Shown here piece by piece: positions 15,501-17,264 of a stretch of DNA of 17,264 bases. The notes below the pieces were generated by a model, which was not told the DNA's origin, searched no databases, and saw nothing but the letters and a program-made list of their open reading frames with translations. This DNA comes from CAYVBE01 sp964572825 (GTDB taxonomy: Bacteria; Planctomycetota; Brocadiia; SM23-32): contig CAZNGS010000087.1 of the NCBI GenBank assembly GCA_964572825.1, forward strand, positions 1 to 17,264, read 5' to 3'. Position 1 is the first letter of the stretch; each line of letters opens with the position of its first letter. The position numbers and the translations under genes are program-made.

Positions 15501-16388
15501 ATGAGGATTGAATGCGAGTGCGGCGAGACCGTTGACCTTCCCACCGGGCAGCCGGAGGTCGAGTGTCCCAACTGCGGTCGCACCCTGCGATCCGGTGAAG
15601 ACTGGCTGGAATCGCTGGACGTGGAAGACCTGGCGATAGAACAGGAGGCGGCGGAGGCCGAGCCGGAACCGGACGCCGAGGGCCCCGGCCCGCCCCCGGA
15701 ACAGCAGGAAGGACGGGGAACGGAGGTCGTGGCCTCCCAGGAGGCCGAGCGGGAAGCACTGCCGCAGGCCGAACGGGTGCCGCCGGAGGAGCCGGAAGGG
15801 CCAGAGAACCTGCTGGCCCTGGCCAGGCAGGCGCTCGGAAAGCCCGATGAAGCTTTTTCCTGGGTCCAACGGGGCGTCAAATCCCCCGCGCTCATACAGC
15901 AACTGGCCGCGGCACTGGTCATCCTGGTTCTTTTCGCCGCGCTGGCACGGAGCTACCTTTCCACGCCCGAGCATGTGCCTCACTCGATGGGTCTGGGCGA
16001 GGTCGTGCGGAATTTCGTGGCCTTCTTTATCGAAGGCGGTGTAGCCACGGGCTTTCTGTGGGCCATGTGCGTGGGGTTCCAGCACGACCCCGAGGACCGG
16101 GTCAGCCCGCTGGGGGTGGTGGAGGGCATGGTGGCCCTGCGCATCGGCGTGTTGCTCGTGATGGTGCCCATCGCCCTGCTGCTGATCCTGGGCGTGGCGG
16201 TCGCCGGTCGGGAGGGGGTCATCGGGGACGCGGCGGACCTGATACGAACCTGGTACACGCTCCTGCTGGTCATGGGGCACGGCCTGCTGGTGGTGCCCCT
16301 GTTCAAGGCCGGTTGCGGGAAGGCGCTCGTGCTGAGCGTGGTGCTGTCCTATTCCGGCTATTTGATCGCCGCGCAGATAGCCCCCTGA
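15501..16388 (+). CDS. Zinc-ribbon multi-pass membrane protein of unknown function
   Basis: A 295-residue protein. Residues 1-30 form a small zinc ribbon with C5 and C7 as the first knuckle and C22-P-N-C25-G as the second; the first pair is CxC rather than CxxC. An acidic, Glu/Pro-rich linker (about 35-105) leads to an amphipathic region and then about five membrane helices: roughly 131-152, 168-190, 212-236, 250-268 and 273-292. The charged 'FQHDPEDRV' lies in a loop. The layout (cytoplasmic zinc ribbon, disordered linker, Yip1-like membrane bundle) is common among poorly characterised bacterial membrane proteins; no reaction can be named. The ribosome binding site is weak (GGATGGA, 5-11 bases upstream). 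A lipoprotein frame follows 40 bases later and may be co-transcribed. Confidence 0.85.
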   Translation: MRIECECGETVDLPTGQPEVECPNCGRTLRSGEDWLESLDVEDLAIEQEAAEAEPEPDAEGPGPPPEQQEGRGTEVVASQEAEREALPQAERVPPEEPEGPENLLALARQALGKPDEAFSWVQRGVKSPALIQQLAAALVILVLFAALARSYLSTPEHVPHSMGLGEVVRNFVAFFIEGGVATGFLWAMCVGFQHDPEDRVSPLGVVEGMVALRIGVLLVMVPIALLLILGVAVAGREGVIGDAADLIRTWYTLLLVMGHGLLVVPLFKAGCGKALVLSVVLSYSGYLIAAQIAP

Positions 16389-16413
16389 GATCGGCTCCGG
16401 AGTATCCTTCTGC

Positions 16414-16419
16414 CGGGAG
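16414..16419 (+). promoter_or_regulatory. Ribosome binding site pointing to an ATC start
   Basis: CGGGAG at 16414-16419 is the only Shine-Dalgarno-like stretch ahead of the lipoprotein frame. Nine bases separate it from the ATC at 16429, normal spacing for an initiator. No ATG, GTG or TTG in any useful position competes for it. Confidence 0.45.
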
Positions 16420-16428
16420 AAAAGAGCC

Positions 16429-16653
16429 ATCCGTTACACCCGAACTGCTCTGGCAGCCATAGTTTCCCTCGCCCTCGCGACCGGATGCCTGGAGTATGAC
16501 GGCCAGGAAGTCCGCGTCGAGTACGACCAGGACGGCGACCGCCTGATCCTCATCGTCAACTACCTGGGCTTCTACGACTCGGATGACTGGGGCAGCGCGG
16601 AGGACGATCTGCAGGAGGTAATCGATGCGGGAACCGTGGCCTTCCGCGTGTAG
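16429..16653 (+). CDS. Small lipoprotein with an apparent ATC start codon (or a start-less remnant)
   Basis: From ATC at 16429 to TAG at 16651-16653 the frame codes 74 residues. Read with initiator Met, it opens MRYTRTALAAIVSLALATGC, a complete lipoprotein signal: two arginines, a hydrophobic core and the lipobox LATGC with the lipidated Cys at residue 20. The mature part is acidic ('VRVEYDQDGDRLILIVNYLG', 'YDSDDWGSAEDDLQEVI') with strong G/C preference at third codon positions, as expected of a real gene here. The frame is closed upstream by TAG at 16378 and contains no ATG, GTG or TTG except one GTG near its end. Options are true initiation at ATC, a sequencing error for ATG, or a decaying gene; the short mature domain and abrupt end leave a truncated family member possible. 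Not assigned to any family. Confidence 0.6.
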   Translation: MRYTRTALAAIVSLALATGCLEYDGQEVRVEYDQDGDRLILIVNYLGFYDSDDWGSAEDDLQEVIDAGTVAFRV

Positions 16654-16678
16654 ATCGCGCACCGGATTCTCTGCCCGT

Positions 16679-17086
16679 TCACGAGTCCCTCCGGAGCCCG
16701 AAGAAGTGGTAACCGTTCCAGTGGGACCCGGTGATGGCCCTGGCCACCGCCGTCAGCGAGCTGTAGACCTGGCCGTCGTGCTCGAAGCCGTTCACGCGAA
16801 CCTCGCAGGTCACCGTGCGCCCCTTGTACTCGCGCGTCAGCTCCACGCCCGGCATCGGCAGGCGGGGATCGTGCGACGCGGGCAGTTCGCCGGTGGCGAC
16901 GAGGTTCGACATGACATCGCGCGAGCGCTTCGGCGCCTTCCGGCGCAGGTCGGCATCGTTGGCCAGATCTTCGGTGCGCAGGCGCAGGATGCCCGCGGCG
17001 AGGACGGCAGCGATCTCGCGGCGACGCTCGCCTGCCGTGAGCTTGTCGAACGGGTCGGGACTCAACTCGACGTCGGTCCGGTGCAT
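16679..17086 (-). CDS. DUF2924 family protein
   Basis: A 135-residue soluble protein. The N-terminal helix region 'DPFDKLTAGERRREIAAVLA' and the basic 'ILRLR' are followed by a linker with 'RRKAPKRSRDVM'. The C-terminal part has 'REYKGRTVTCEV', 'GFEHDGQVYSS' and 'AVARAITGSHWNGYHFFGL', the signature of DUF2924. That family is of unknown function and is frequently found beside site-specific recombinases in phage-derived or integrated elements (family knowledge). The ATG at 17086 is chosen because AAGGAG sits seven bases before it. A GTG at 17116 would add ten residues and lacks such a site. The gene is convergent with the small lipoprotein frame (25 bases between stops). No recombinase lies within the window, but one could lie just beyond it. 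Confidence 0.85.
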   Translation of the reverse strand: MHRTDVELSPDPFDKLTAGERRREIAAVLAAGILRLRTEDLANDADLRRKAPKRSRDVMSNLVATGELPASHDPRLPMPGVELTREYKGRTVTCEVRVNGFEHDGQVYSSLTAVARAITGSHWNGYHFFGLRRDS

Positions 17087-17264
17087 GGGCACGCTCCTTT
17101 TCAGGGCTGCGCCCACGACGACCTCGGCCTTGCCGGCGGTGCGGCGTCGGGCAGGACGGTGTACTCTCTCTGCTGTTTACATACCCCGTCGGAGTTCGAA
17201 ACGTCGGGTTGGGGTCCGTGCAGTGCCCATCAAGAACTGCGTGGTCGAGGGCGTTGGGCGTTCA
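17087..17264. other. Window-edge region upstream of the DUF2924 gene
   Basis: No complete gene is visible. A minus-strand frame enters from the edge and ends at TAA 17177-17179 after about 28 codons (…TRRFELRRGM). It could be the tail of an upstream gene, but nothing in it is recognisable. The string TTCGAA at 17196-17201 recalls a tRNA T-loop, but no matching stem exists. No convincing promoter for the DUF2924 gene was found. Confidence 0.35.

Noticed and set aside
13153..15504. 783-codon plus-strand frame opposite mutS2
   Set aside because: It is the antisense shadow of a well-supported MutS2 gene, with His/Val/Gln-rich composition and no motif.
17190..17215. tRNA-like T-loop around TTCGAA
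   Set aside because: The flanking bases do not form the five-base stem, and no acceptor or anticodon arms can be found nearby.
17177..17264. Tail of a minus-strand gene entering from the right edge
   Set aside because: Only about 28 codons with no recognisable motif, too little to call a gene.

Overview
This 17.3 kb window is high-GC, densely coded bacterial chromosome. Nothing in it is a plasmid backbone, a complete insertion sequence, an rRNA, a tRNA or a CRISPR array. A lipid A gene (lpxB) shows a Gram-negative envelope. An ECF sigma factor, a DUF6599-type domain, a very long DUF4175-like membrane/coiled-coil protein, secreted PA14/PKD/TPR and carbohydrate-binding-like proteins and a DUF2924 protein together suggest a member of the PVC/Planctomycetota group or a similar uncultured lineage. 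That placement is inferred from family recognition and is not proven.

Left part (1-5314). On the minus strand a one-pass membrane protein (598-1305) overlaps by GTGA an ECF sigma factor (71-601). The first 44 bases may hold the start of a further gene. A 360-base divergent spacer, with a perfect 16-bp palindrome on one side and a TTGAAA/TATAAT promoter on the other, separates these from a rightward pair. That pair is lpxB (1666-2793) and a large polyferredoxin (2837-5314), which joins a NapH-like membrane module, a NapG-like iron-sulfur module and a DUF6599-like domain in one chain.

Middle (5321-12911). Four minus-strand genes overlap or nearly touch and look like one operon transcribed from about 12914. 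In order of transcription they are a secreted 385-residue protein with two similar beta-rich repeats, a 1102-residue DUF4175-like inner-membrane protein with a long acidic coiled-coil tail, a 317-residue exported protein with a carbohydrate-binding-like fold, and a 725-residue exported protein with DUF2341/PA14-like, PKD and TPR-like regions. All four have membrane or export signals, and no enzyme can be recognised. They probably form an envelope or extracellular assembly of unknown function. This is the best candidate in the window for an undescribed system.

Right part (13234-17264). A MutS2 ATPase that ends before the usual Smr nuclease domain (13234-15330) is divergent from a zinc-ribbon multi-pass membrane protein (15501-16388), with good face-to-face promoters between them. 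After the membrane protein lies a 74-residue lipoprotein reading frame (16429-16653) with a clear signal peptide and lipobox but no ATG, GTG or TTG start. Its only sensible start is ATC. A DUF2924 protein (16679-17086, minus) closes the window and may mark the edge of a mobile region.
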